In this document: positions 37,008 to 48,685 of the stretch, one piece after another | Numbering within the stretch: position 1 is the stretch's first letter | Layout of the letters: each line of letters opens with the position of its first letter | From: Botrytis cinerea B05.10 | Lineage: Eukaryota > Ascomycota > Leotiomycetes > Helotiales > Sclerotiniaceae | Assembly (NCBI RefSeq): GCF_000143535.2 | Contig: NC_037323.1 | Span: 1,674,001-1,738,000, forward strand | Length of the DNA stretch: 64,000 bases | Direction of reading: 5' to 3' | The notes under the pieces: model-generated | What the model was told of the DNA's origin: nothing | What the model saw: the letters and a program-made list of their open reading frames with translations, nothing else | The model's database searches: none | Translations under genes and position numbers: made by a program

Positions 37008-38233
37008 TCTCTGGATCCGTGACTTCCTTTACAGTGTTGACATACAACAGGGTTTCGGCAGTTGGAAGCGTAATGCCCCCTTTGTTGACACCTATAGCAG
37101 GTAATGTTCTTTATGCGGTCCGCATACGGTATCGCAGCGGGTTTGATATCGACCAACTCATTTTTTTGAGTCTTTTCTTGAATTGATTCCGAAGGTCTTG
37201 CAGCGATATCTGTTTGTTGCCCGGCTTCGAAACGGGCTCGCTTCGGTGGGTATCGTGAATTTTGGGGTGACTGGACCCGCTTGCGGGGCCCTTGTGATTC
37301 GTCGACGTCTTGCCTATGATAAAGCTTATCTACGTTTTCCAGTCTGCAGGCTTGTTTTATTAGTTCGCCCCTGGATTCCGGTTGTTGTAGAGACTCCGAT
37401 ATTCTCTTAGCTATATGCGGGCGTAGTCCTGCGAGGAGCCTCTCTCTTCGAATGCTATCCGCCTCCAGCTCGATGTCCTCCTCTAGGCTCTCCAAATAGC
37501 TTACAAACGCGTTTACTGATTGCCCTGGTTGTTGTTTCGCATGAATGATTCGCTGGATCGCTTGTCGCTGTCGATTCCCCTTGTCCATAATGGAGTCGTA
37601 CATATATTCCTTGAAATCGAGCCAGCTTAGGCCGGTATTGGCTGACTCGCTCTCGTATCGACGCCATACCGATAGAGGCTGCTTCTCAAAGTATTGGATA
37701 ACATGGTCGATCTTCTTCTCATCTGTAGGGAAGTGGTATCCATCATCGCTTCGAAACATGATCTCTGCCTGGAAGAAGAAGTCCTTTGCCTTCCCAATAT
37801 TCTCGCCTGCATATTTCTCCAGTCTTTGTAGTTTTGGGGGTTTCCCCTGATTGGATGCGGTAACCTGGCGGACCGATAGTGGTGGGGCTGCGACGCTGTC
37901 ATCATTGACCGGGGGGAGAGTATATAAGTTGCGCTCCATAGCCCTTTCATAAGCCTGCTTTACTCTCTCCATTTCCTTCATCATTTTGTTGAACGTCTCT
38001 TCTTGAGTTAAGCCGTCTACAGTGTCGACTCGTCGCCGTGCCGTCGCTTGAGCATCGGCAATCATTTCTTGGAGGCTTTGATTGTCTCCACTGATAGGTC
38101 GTTGTTGTTCCGTCGCTTGGCTTTCGTTACCATCATTTTGAAGAAACCCTTCGGCACCTCCTCCTGATTGGCTTGGGGTTGTGCTGGGGAATTCTCCGCC
38201 ATCTCTTCCGGGTGTTCTTCTCGTGGAAACCAT
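36962..38233 (-). CDS. gag: Gypsy Gag with zinc knuckles
   Basis: Minus strand, 423 residues, intact. A central retrotransposon Gag region (about 130-290, for example FFFQAEIMFRSDDGYHF and the W-R-R-Y and WLDFKEYM stretches) precedes a basic linker and a CCHC zinc knuckle, CYRCQQRGHYASNC (C-x2-C-x4-H-x4-C). A second Cys/His cluster, CQHCKGSHGSREC, has C-x2-C-x3-H-x4-C spacing. Gag forms the particle and packages the element RNA. The start at 38233 lies 71 bases inside the 5' LTR boundary, a usual leader length for short fungal gypsy elements. The last 46 or so bases overlap pol in another frame. Confidence 0.93.
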   Translation of the reverse strand: MVSTRRTPGRDGGEFPSTTPSQSGGGAEGFLQNDGNESQATEQQRPISGDNQSLQEMIADAQATARRRVDTVDGLTQEETFNKMMKEMERVKQAYERAMERNLYTLPPVNDDSVAAPPLSVRQVTASNQGKPPKLQRLEKYAGENIGKAKDFFFQAEIMFRSDDGYHFPTDEKKIDHVIQYFEKQPLSVWRRYESESANTGLSWLDFKEYMYDSIMDKGNRQRQAIQRIIHAKQQPGQSVNAFVSYLESLEEDIELEADSIRRERLLAGLRPHIAKRISESLQQPESRGELIKQACRLENVDKLYHRQDVDESQGPRKRVQSPQNSRYPPKRARFEAGQQTDIAARPSESIQEKTQKNELVDIKPAAIPYADRIKNITCYRCQQRGHYASNCRNPVVCQHCKGSHGSRECPGTMSQPSRQGNA

Positions 38234-38291
38234 AGTGATATCGACGGTGATTCGCTGCTTAGACTAGTTGACGGGTTACCTCTTTTTGGAG

Positions 38292-38300
38292 AATGAAAAG
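38292..38300 (-). other. Possible self-priming primer-binding site
   Basis: Three bases inside the 5' LTR, the minus strand reads CTTTTCATT. This is complementary to AATGAAAAG in the LTR itself (38355-38363), near the predicted RNA 5' end. No TGG-starting tRNA-type binding site is present here. Confidence 0.35.
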
Positions 38301-38303
38301 AAT

Positions 38304-38486
38304 TGTTAGAATGAATAATAGTAATGAATCAACTAGTATATTGTGGCACCAAGACTTTTCATTGCTTTTCTATAACTATGCAAATTATACAATTTATACG
38401 TGTGCGGGCCCCATTCGGCACGCAGTAGACCCGAGAGGTCCACTGTCACGTGCCTAATTGAGCCGGTCACGTTTTGTCCCGTAACA
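38304..38486 (-). repeat. 5' LTR of the gypsy element (element orientation)
   Basis: 183 bp, same sequence as the left copy. On the minus strand it contains TATAAAT at 38392-38398, the likely TATA box driving gag-pol RNA. Confidence 0.97.
38392..38398 (-). promoter_or_regulatory. LTR TATA box
   Basis: TATAAAT on the minus strand, LTR position 89-95. It would place the RNA start roughly at LTR position 115-130. Confidence 0.5.
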
Positions 38487-38710
38487 ATGGAAGTATAAAA
38501 GTAAGAAGTTTTTCGATTTAGAGAATGGAGATTGTATTTATTTATTTATTTATATATATATATATATATTCTTGATGAATTCGTAGAAGCAAATCATGTC
38601 GATTTATACTCATGTATTATATAATTATAAGTAATTATAAGTAATATATAAAACTTTCTATTAATTTAAGTTTAGTCTTTTTTTTTTTTTTTTTTTCTCA
38701 ATCGAGTAAG

Positions 38711-38758
38711 TAAGAAAGAAAGAAAGAAAGAAAGGAAGAAAGAAAGAAAGAAAGAAAG
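38711..38758 (+). repeat. (AAAG)n microsatellite
   Basis: About twelve copies with one G interruption, preceded by an 18-base poly-T tract at 38679-38697. Confidence 0.9.
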
Positions 38759-39803
38759 TCTAGAAAAACTATGTCAATTTAGTATAATTATAATGTTGAA
38801 AGAAAAAAAAATTTGATGGAAAAAAAAAGGTAATTAGATTCAAGTCATTGAAAACTTTCAAATACTATCGTAGCCTGCCTATATGCTTGTGATTCCTCCC
38901 TCAGCCTGTTACTAATCCGTTGTAACACACACACACTTTATACATACTCATATAATCATATAATCATATGTAAACCGAAAAGAACAACTTAAAAACATAC
39001 ATGGATTATATATACCCTATCTGATCTCATCTCATCTCATAACGTCCAATCTCATCTCATAACGTCCAATCTCATCTCATCTCATCTCACTCATCCATCC
39101 ATCCCTCATCCCCCATCACACTCCGCTCTCCGCCTCCGCACTCTACCCCAAACCCCAACCCCAACTCCAATCCCAATCCCCATATTTCGCCTCCCCTAAT
39201 ACCCTAACCCCTCTAACATCCCAACACCCTAGGAACCCATTCGCCACAGTACTCTCCTCCCTAGCCATAACCATAGTCATAGCCATAGCCATAGCCCTAC
39301 CAAAAACCATCCATTAATCCACCATGTCCACCTTGTCCACCTTATCTACCTTCCCCGGCCCTCCCCTCCCCAGTCCAGCCCAGCCCAGCCCAGCCAAGTA
39401 CATCCGTCCCAAGTCCCAAGAAGAATCATATGTTAATCACACCTTCCTTCCTCGCAGCTTGCTTGCTTGCTTGCTTGCTCATATCTAGCATCTTATTTAC
39501 TACTGCATTTTCGATTTCGATTGCAGTCTCGGCCTCGATCTTTAATCTCATTCATTTTTCATTCTGAATACCAGCCAATCTCTCTTTCTCTCTCCCCTTC
39601 TCCCCTCCAACCAAACGAAGCCACACCACACCACACCACACCACCCCAAGCACAAATTACTCTGTATATAGATACTAGGTAGAGCGAAACAAGCGAAATA
39701 AGTAAAGGCGAAACCCACATACTACATCTATCTCATCACTCATCTCATCACATCACATCATATCACTCATCACATCACTGTACCATTCACTTATCACTCA
39801 CTC

Positions 39804-39916
39804 ATCACTCACTCACTCACTCACTCACTCACTCACTCACTCACTCACTCACTCACTCACTCACTCACTCACTCACTCACTCACTCACTCACTCACTCAC
39901 TCACTCACTCACTCAC
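39804..39916 (+). repeat. (ACTC)n long tetranucleotide repeat
   Basis: About 28 nearly perfect copies, the longest microsatellite in the window. Confidence 0.95.
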
Positions 39917-40210
39917 AAACTCACAATATCTATATAACAAACCCATATCATCCATACCATCCATACCCTCCCACCCCATCTCATCTATCTCTATCCATCA
40001 CACTTCCAGCAACACAATTAGTTATTAATTATATAAATAACCACCTATTTATATATACTCAACTCACCCATCACTCATCACCCATCACTCATCACCCATC
40101 GCTCATCACCCATCACCCATCACCCACTTACAATCCACATACAATCCAACCTCATTCATCATCTATTCAAACCCATTCACCATCCATCATCTATTCAACC
40201 TATCACATCA

Positions 40211-40299
40211 ATCCAAATCCAAAATCCAAAATCCAAAATCCAAAATCCAAAATCCAAAATCCAAAATCCAAAATCCAAAATCCAAAATCCAAAATCCAG
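40211..40299 (+). repeat. (AATCCAA)n heptanucleotide tandem repeat
   Basis: About twelve copies of a 7-base unit, almost perfect. Confidence 0.9.
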
Positions 40300-40312
40300 A
40301 TAATCATCTATC

Positions 40313-40351
<39 letters not shown>

Positions 40352-41587
40352 ACATACATAGATAAATAGATAAACTCTAGAAGAGAGAAAGAAAAAAAAA
40401 AAGAAAAAAAATTCTCATCTTATATTATTACACACCATTCAATTAATTATCTAATTATCTAATCATCTAATTATATATAGTTGCTTTTATTAATATATTT
40501 CTATTATTATATTTCTATATAATAAATCTATCAATAACTATATATAATTAAATCAGATTTACATACTAAACATATACATATATATATTTCACAAAACAAA
40601 ATATCTTACCTTCGCTCAATTATCAAAATCATAGATATCTATCTACCTATTAATACACTATCAATACAATCATTGCAATCCCCCTTACCACCACTCACAC
40701 ATCACAAATAAAAAAATTCTCACTTTTAGATCTCAACAAGACACATTTAAGCTATACGATATTATTTTTCATTTTTCATTCTTCATTCTCGATTTTGATT
40801 TGGAGTGATTTCTATCCATCCCCAATTCCTCCTTCTCTTCTCTCTTCTCTCTTCCCCTCATCACCCATTCTCTCCTACATATCCCCAGGTCACCTCATAC
40901 CCATCACTATACCATCCATCATCTTCTTCTTGGTTTTCAACTCCACTTCATCTCAACCTCCCAATCGCAATCTCTCTCTCCCTCCCGTCCTTCACCTCAC
41001 TTTCCGTCCATGAATTATAATCTACACATAAGCAGAAGCACTTTCACCACCCTAATTTTGATCTCCCTCCAATCCAATCCCATCCCAAATCCCGAAAGAC
41101 ATACTATCCAATCCTATCATTCCAAACTCCTAATCCTTTCAATGTTCAATACACCCAACACCCAATTCTCTAACATTTCTATGATACACATATAAAATCA
41201 TCAATCGTGCTCTTCCCTCTCATGCATCCAATATGGTTCACCCATAAATAAATGGATTTCTTTGTGCTGTGATCATCAGTACCAAATGCTTTGCTTTGCC
41301 TTTATCTTTTTGCAGCTCGACTCCGTTCCAATGCTTATTCTCCACAACTCCGTATTTTCTTTCACGATCCTACTATAGTAGATACGATGGGATGTATGAT
41401 CTATTCATGATCATTTCAATACCTCTTTTGTGACGGACAGGAACACTTCTTGCCTACTCCATGCTGAATGATGAGAAGCTTTACTTGCTGTCACTTATCA
41501 TCTCCTGTTGCCTTCAAAGTGACAGAGGATTATATAACAATCAACAATTTTCTTATTCTTGGATTACACGGTCAAGTCATTCCAAGA

Positions 41588-44315
41588 TCAACGTTTAAAA
41601 TTGATAATTGCCAACTATAAAAATCATTAGTATTCAATCGAGCAATAATAAACAAGATACATACCACACTATTGCAACCATAAGCCAGCTTTTGACCGTT
41701 TGCATCCCAACTCAAAGCATGCTCATCTTCTCCATTCGACTCAGTTGATTGTGGTGTTTGCCAGCCATTTCCAGGTGGTCTATTCCAAGTTGCTCGGGGA
41801 AAGTAAGCATCGTCGACTTTCCAAATGAAAACTCTATCACTGGTTGCACCAGCAATGAATGCACCATCTGGAGTGAATTTAACTTTGAAAACACTAGTCG
41901 AATCAATTGTCATTGAACACTTTTGCTTTGGCTCCAGAGACTTGGCATTCCAAATGCTAACAGCGCCGTCTTCACTAGATGAAGCCAACAATCTTTCATT
42001 GCTTTCACTGCTTTCATTCTCTGAATCCGATGGAGATAATGGTTGCCATTCAAGGGAAGTAATTGGTCCGGTGTGAGCATTAAATGTTCGAGAACGACCT
42101 TTCTCGTCCCATATCTAAGATTGTTAGCAGTGAACAAGATGAATAGTCAAAGTACTTACATCAATCATACCACTCTGACTACCAGTAGCAAGCAACTTTG
42201 ATTCTCTGTCGAAAGTAGCATGTGTTACACGATGGTCGTCACGGTGTTCATATTTTGTCAAGTAATTGATCTTTCCATCCGCGAATCGAAATATTTGTAG
42301 AAATTCATTTCCATAAGCCATGAAATCCTCGTCACTCATCCATAGACCTTCAAGAGGGGATTCGAAAATTGGCATCGACGGTATCGTATGTTGTACTGTT
42401 GTGAAGTCGGCCATCGAGGTGACAGTCAAGGTTGATGCTGGCGTAGAAAGCCCTTTCAGTGTGATGGGAGAAACTGTCAAAAATAATGTGTTTGAGAAAT
42501 TCCACTTCAAGGAAACGACTGGACCTTCCATTGGACTGGAGGTATGCAATAGTTGACCTTTAGCAGTCCAAACGGTAACAGTTGCGGTTCCGTCAGGTTC
42601 CTCGCTCGAAACAAGGATATGGTTCCCATCCGAAGACCAGGTAACTTCATTGACCATTGTCTGTTGGGGCGCCAGAGGTTGGAGAAGTGGAATACACGGT
42701 GGGGCAATTCCGTTCGTATTCATGCCTGAAGCATTAGGGTTGGTATTAGTTCCATTGATGTAATCTGCGACTGTACTTGATAGATCCCACATTCGAGCTA
42801 GGGATTCAGTACCTCCCGCAGCCAAGACATTTGGTAGCTTTGGGTTCCATTCGCAACGATATAATATGGTCGATTTGGATACATTTTCATCCAATAAGTC
42901 TAGGTATAATGTTTCGGTCTTAAGATTGGTGACTTTCTCGGACTGCGTACCCCTCTCTGGTCCAATGGTGGCAGTGACGGGTGAAGGGAGTTGCTCTGGT
43001 GATGGATAAGCGTGACCATCGCCATTTTGATCAACATCCATTTCCATAGGCGTTGAAGCCGAATCGTAATAATTTGAGCTTCCATTTCCATTCGTGGTTC
43101 CATTTGAAACACCATTTTCATAACCATTGGTAAGTCGGGGTTTCTTTCCTGGTGGACCATTTGAATTTGAAACCGATTCCTCTTCGAGTTGATGCTTGCG
43201 AGCAATCTCCAAATCCTCATTGTTGTTGAGAGGTTCTTGGGGCGAAGTAATGATGGGAATAGTTCTATTTACTATTTCCAGGGGGCCAAAAACGCCCATT
43301 GGTATTTCTGAATTTGAAACATCTTGAGAGCGTCCTTGATGTTGACGGAATGCCTAAAAGAAGCACGTTAATTGAAAAGCATTTCTTGGGTAGATGTATA
43401 TCCAAGCAATTGAATGATAAACAGTAGTGCGAGCATAGCTGTATGAAAGAAGAGCGAAGGGTGAGCGATGTTGAGTGACGCTGAGTCAAGTGTGGAATGG
43501 AGTGTAAAATTCGTCAAGCGAAGTGTGCGTGAAGAGGAAGAGGGATGCATTGAGTGAGGTATGAATCAAAGTGAAATAAAATCCATCAATGAAAGATCCA
43601 AATGAACGTCACCAACACAAAACCGAGGAAGAAATCATGTGTGAGGGCATGGAAACAAAATCATATCGAAACAAAATAAGAAACACAGCCATTTCAACAT
43701 ACCCTTGATGCTTCTCTGTTATATGCATCATAAAGAAGACCTTTGTTTAGAACGGAGACTAGTGCATGCTTTCCGACATGGGGCGCAAATGGCAATAAAT
43801 CTGGTTGTTGAACGTCCCACTCTTTTGAAAGGTGACGAGCCGCTCCTTCGTAACCTGCAAGAGAGATGAAAGAATTTTGATCAGTCCAATGATTCTGGAT
43901 ACAATAAATCCCCCAGCCGTCATCGTTTGGCGACCTGAGGCTTCAAGAACCCAAGATGGTCAGGAAAAGATTGCATGAGGACGGGGAGAATATCATCTGC
44001 ACATTCATCCGCATCCTTATCCTTATCTTGTCTCTTCTTCAATGTACTTGTACATACCTGATTCTAATAAATATCTATAACACCACGGACAAGAAATTGC
44101 TGTTAGCGAAATGTCATCTCCAAACCGCTCCGGACGTGAAAGAGCGAGCGGGCGAGCGAGAGCGTGTGTATCTGTGTATTTGTGTGTGTGTGGATGTGTG
44201 GATGTTGTATGTGTGTGAAAGAGAGAGAAGACCCGAATGAATGGATCACGAGGAAAAACACGTACTTCCAAATGATATAGTTCACCTTGTCCGAGGTTAA
44301 AGTTTCCTTTGTCAT
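41588..44315 (-). CDS. LisH/WD40 protein of the TBL1/Sif2 type (Set3/HDAC complex subunit)
   Basis: Minus strand, six exons: 44315-44266, 44074-44058 (only 17 nt), 43854-43703, 43353-42160, 42114-41665 and 41614-41588; 629 residues. The first three exons join to a LisH motif, DKVNYIIWKYLLESGYEGAA, followed by a conserved helical extension. A Ser/Asn/Gly-rich linker (about 110-170) precedes a WD40 propeller with repeats such as LLATGSQSGMIDIWDEKGRS, LLASSSEDGAVSIWNAKSLE and GAFIAGATSDRVFIWKVDDA. The protein ends NSVLAIINFKR. Yeast Sif2 and animal TBL1 are subunits of the Set3/Hos2 and NCoR/SMRT histone deacetylase complexes, so a chromatin repression role is likely. ATG at 44315 was chosen because the longer open frame upstream is a poly-His, low-complexity read-through. 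A 17-nt microexon is unusual but restores the LisH core. Confidence 0.88.
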
Positions 44316-44353
44316 TGCGATCTCGTTCGTCTTCGAGGAAGGCCAGACGTTGA

Positions 44354-44393
44354 TGTGGTGGTAGTGGTGGTGGTGGTGGTGGTGGTGGTGGTT
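44354..44393 (-). repeat. (GTG)n trinucleotide repeat near the LisH/WD40 start
   Basis: About twelve GGT/GTG triplets just upstream of the chosen start; on the minus strand they would encode a His run if translated, which I consider 5' UTR. Confidence 0.85.
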
Positions 44394-47300
44394 GTGTAAA
44401 TATTTCTTCGATGTGATATGGTTGTGATGTGGTGATGATCCAAGAGAGGTCTGATTCGTGATTGTGTAGCTGCAAAGGTTGATGTATGTTGACTTCACGT
44501 ACCGTACCGTACCGTGGAAAAAGCGAAATTGGAGGGATGGGGGTATCTCTAATCGTCCTTGGGGTATTGAATTGAATGGGATGGAATCGAATGGGACGGG
44601 CTGGTCTCGTATCGTGGGGTTCGAATATACGATGCTTTGCGCGCTCTGGTGGTATCTTGTAAGGACCGTGAATGTCAATTGTCGAGATGGTGGCGGCGAT
44701 GTTGTCGATGTGTGGAAGATGGATTTGATGTTGTTGTAGTTATGTTTTTTTTCTCTCCGGGCGGGCTGTGTCGAATTCGAGATTGAGAATGGATGGAAAA
44801 GAGACTTGTTCGTTGCAACTTGCCGGCTTGTAGCTAGAAGCTAAGGACGATATTAAAAAAGCCAGAGACGAGCGCTGATTGGCTGGGAAGTGGGTAGAGA
44901 TCCAAAGAATTCACGCAGGGGAGGAGAAATCATTGGAGCAAAGTAAAAAAAGGGTATGAAAGGGCAATAGGGACGATCTTATTCACGGGACGCTAAGCCG
45001 CACTGGGCACGCGCTAGGACCGAGTAGGTATTTCTTTTCCTCGGCGCAGGTATACTCGAAAATAATCACGAATTCGATGGCATGAATGGACCGAGGAATC
45101 AGTAGACAGAGGAATCAGGCGACAGAGGGAAGAAGCAAGAAGCTGGCTGAGTAATACGTAGACAGAGGCAAGCGGTGCAAAAGTCGACTGTGTAATCAGC
45201 AGCATCGAAAATCCAGAGACGAAAATCCAGAGAAGAAAATACATGCACGATCTTCATCACAAAGGCAAAGAGAGGCTTGGTTTGAGATCAAGGGAAGCGG
45301 TGGCATGGGTTATGTTTAGAGAAACCTGGTACCTCAGGTTACCGATTTAAGGTACTGTACTCCGTGTGGTATGCGCATGACAAGCAGCCCCCCTCAAAAA
45401 GAGCAATGAAAGTCATGGATGGGATGGATGGGATGGTAGTCAAGGAACATTTACACTTTTCTTTACAAAGTACATTTATCACATTGGCCTTCACATCCAT
45501 CTTAACATCCATAGCGACAATCACCATCACAATCGACTCGGAAATCCAGTCTACACAGTGCTGTACTACGATGGCTCCTCCCATACAAAAAACACCATCG
45601 TACAATACCCTCCTCTCCTCTCCTCTACCTCATCATTCAATCCCAGGCTGCTCGAAAAGTATCCCATCAATACCTATGGAGATCATCACCCACCCACCTA
45701 CCACCGTGCTAACAAACCTACCAGGGGCCGCCAGACAAACCGACAGACGGACGGACGGACACGGGGATTCAAAAGAAACGAAGAAGAAACCGGTACCGTG
45801 TAAGAAATACCTAATAAATACATTGTACAATCCACAGAACAAGAAGAAGAAGCAGGAGAAGCAGAAGAAGCCAAACCCAGCTCAGCCCAGGAAACAAGCA
45901 AATGAACTAGGGATCTGAGAATTTACAATGGGAAGTATGAGTATGTATGTGTGATCGTCTGCCCTATCGAAAATCGAGGTGCGTGTACAGCATGTAGTAT
46001 ATGTAGTATATGTATGTATGTATGTGAGAGAAAGGTCTATCTATGCATCTATATATCTACATATAGCCAAGTCCACAAACCACTCCAGAAAAAATAATAG
46101 GATCGGAAGATTAACACCGTCGTAAATCATAGAGCGAAAGAGAAGGGGGGGAAAAAAAAAAGATCCCCTTCATTTACCCAACTCGATAGATGTTCATGGA
46201 TGAAACTGGAGATTCCCATTCATTCCCTTGATACTTTTCCATTCCCTTGATACTTTTCCATCCATTCATCATTCCCTGGATGCATACCCTTTTCTTTGAT
46301 CCCGTGTCTTTGTGGAAATCGTTAAATTCATCTTCCGATTCTTTCTTTGTTAATTGTACGAAGAGATGAAGAGGTGAAACAAAGAAGAGATGAAACGAAA
46401 TGATAAAACCAACAAGATTGATTACCATGAGTGAGTGAGTATTGGTCGGTACATACCGAATATATATATTAACAGAATCGACAAATTCCGAAAGAAAAAA
46501 AAAAAAAGGTCTGAATCTTGAAAATGACGGATTCGGTGTCAATGTCCTGATTGGATTTACCTAGGTAAGTAGGAAGTAGTAGCATTAGTTAGCATAGTAT
46601 AGTTATAGTCAGTCTCCTTGGCTTTCCCACTATAATATTCATTCCCAACTGACTGACAAGACTGACTATCCATCCATCTAATCACCTAGTCCAGCAACGG
46701 GGATTTGATTTCCTCGAGTCAAAAGAAGAAGAAGAAAAAAACATGCTAGGCACATAGTTACATACCTACCTACCGTAGTACCTACATAATACATACATAG
46801 TACAAAGGAAGTACACTAAGTGCTCCAGCACGGAGATCTTGGCTAGAACTAAATAAATGGAGTCGTTTGGCTGAACCTTTCGTCTAGACCGTGAAAGGCT
46901 TGATTTCCATCCGTTTTGGCTGAAGATGCTTCGCCGTATGGTGGTCGCGAGAGAGATTGCGTAGGAGGGATAGGCGAGCGGGTTTGTTTCTGGGTACTTA
47001 CTTGTCTACCTACCTACCTAGTTTGGTGGGCGACTTCGAAGGTACCAGGGAGGCTTAGTGTGTATAACGGCGGAGGATGTGTAATGCTTGCTTGTTGACT
47101 TGCTTGCTTGCTTGCTTCAATAAAGATAGTGGGATGGGATGGGATGGCATGGCATGGCATGGCATGGGGGGTGGCGATGGTCTGTTTGATGGAAAGTTAG
47201 ATAGAGACTAATAAGAGGTGCTTGTGTGTGTGCGTGTGTGTGTGTTAATGTGTGTGTGACAAGAGAAATGCCTGTCAATGATAAATGTACATTATCCTAT

Positions 47301-48685
47301 TATTACATGGTATTATTTTTAGTTGCCCGCTCGGAAATGCTACCACGTATGGTCAAGTGCGGGTTTGTGGAATATCGTCACTCTCACAACCATCTAACTT
47401 GTAACAAAAGAAAAAAAGAGAGCTCGGATGAAAGATCCATGGCTGGGAAGGACGCCAACAGTTTGTTCCTGTTCCCGTTGTTGATCAACGTCTCATCCCC
47501 GAGTAGGAGCACGATGCCTTCCTATCTCTCAATGGACGGACGGAGTATGTTAATTAATTCTTGACAATGTCTGATGGATGAATTGATTGACAATTTGGAT
47601 GATGGAAGTCTCTAGGATGAAGACTTGTAACGAGATTCGACCGACTATCTAATAGGCACAGAGCAATTACCGTATTCCTTTTCCTGCATCTACACAACCT
47701 CTACGCTGGTCCCGGGTATCACACCCTGCATAGCAGATATGCAACTTGCAAAGGGCACCAAACCAAGCAAGATCAACGCTTTTCTCTCCATCTTTCTTGC
47801 TCGACTAAGAGGAAGAATAAGAATAAGGGACGGAAGGACGAAACAAACTAGTGGTTAGTTGGCATCAGAAGACAATCGATGAACGACTCGCTAGAATGTG
47901 AATGAGAATTGATACATAATCTGAATACTGATGATGCCTCGGCGTGATGATGGTGATGATGATGCACAGCAGCAGTTCAAAGGGTAAGGCAAGGTAACTT
48001 ATCCCTAGCATGTGGGTTAATTCAGGTACGTGGAACTTCCAACTGTATCGCCGTTGCCGACCTAGGTCAACACTCCCTATCCCATCCATCATTCTTACTT
48101 GCGCATATACGATTCACGATTGTTTCGTTGCTACGTGCATTTTGCGGTACCGCCTCCTTCGCTCTTGTCATCACAATTGAATTGTTGGTTGTCAACCTGC
48201 ATCCACACCCATCACACGCATGCATAATTTAACAATGTCGACAATCTGGATGAACTTCTGCCAATCGTCCTTCTCCCACATTTTCGGATTTTCCACCCGG
48301 CGTGTTTCTGGCCAGGAATCGGCAGAGTAAGCTGGCGCTAGGGACGCATGGGGTCTAGCGCACCTCCACGGCCCTCACCCTTCACGTGGCCTGCAATTTT
48401 TCCAAACACGCCGGATCTTGTGATTCTCGCTCGTGCTTCAGCCTTATGTTTGAGGCTTGCTCTCTGGGGGCTTGCAAGGCCGAAACAATTGGGGTGGTCT
48501 GTGCTTGACTTCCTGCCCTTGTGGGATTTGATGACACTTTATTTTTATTAAGGGAAAGCTTGATGAAAATCCCCAAAGCTGTATACATCAACCTTTGAAA
48601 CCGCAGATTCCCATACCCAGCTGCTCACTTGTCAAAGAGGAAAGGTCGGCCGTTCCTTTTGCGCGACTCCGATACATTCACAAGT
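44394..48685. other. Gene-poor spacer between LisH/WD40 and TMEM115 genes
   Basis: About 4.3 kb. The longest frame (45364-45918, + strand) is low complexity with poly-Lys at the end and no domain. Short TACGGT, GGCAT (47145-47165), TTGC and GTGT tandem runs are present. No gene can be supported. Confidence 0.5.

Larger units (their letters stand above)
31090..38486 (-). mobile_element. Complete Ty3/gypsy LTR retrotransposon (chromovirus type)
   Basis: A 7397-bp element is bounded by two 183-bp direct repeats (31090-31272 and 38304-38486) that start TGTTA and end TAACA, and flanked by a 5-bp target duplication ATGGA (31085-31089 and 38487-38491). Gag and pol read on the minus strand, so the right repeat is the 5' LTR. 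Order from the 5' LTR: gag, protease, reverse transcriptase, RNase H, integrase, chromodomain, 3' LTR, which is the Ty3/gypsy order. A polypurine tract abuts the 3' LTR. A separate two-exon gene on the opposite strand fills the space between pol and the 3' LTR. The two LTRs look identical base for base, so the insertion is recent, yet pol has three in-frame stops. Confidence 0.97.
38492..41587. other. Low-complexity, G-poor spacer right of the retrotransposon
   Basis: About 3.1 kb with no supported gene. From about 38.9 to 41.2 kb the + strand is made of C, A and T with very few G. It is full of simple repeats (AAAG, CTCAT, ACTC, AATCCAA, CA). The last few hundred bases are the 3' side of the LisH/WD40 gene. 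Confidence 0.7.

Noticed and set aside
39195..39215. ACCCTAACCC, a telomere-like string
   Set aside because: A single degenerate copy in C-rich low-complexity DNA; not an interstitial telomere array.
44316..44678. N-terminal extension of the LisH/WD40 protein containing a His run
   Set aside because: The extension is encoded by a trinucleotide repeat and repeated GGAAT/TTCCA runs; the ATG at 44315 directly precedes the LisH motif.
45364..45918. 184-codon + strand open frame
   Set aside because: Longest unassigned frame, but it is low complexity (Thr/Ile/Ser runs, then poly-Lys), lies in simple-sequence DNA and has no domain or splice partner.
46174..46542. 122-codon minus strand frame with a hydrophobic segment
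   Set aside because: Poly-Phe start from a poly-A tract and no family resemblance; likely chance.
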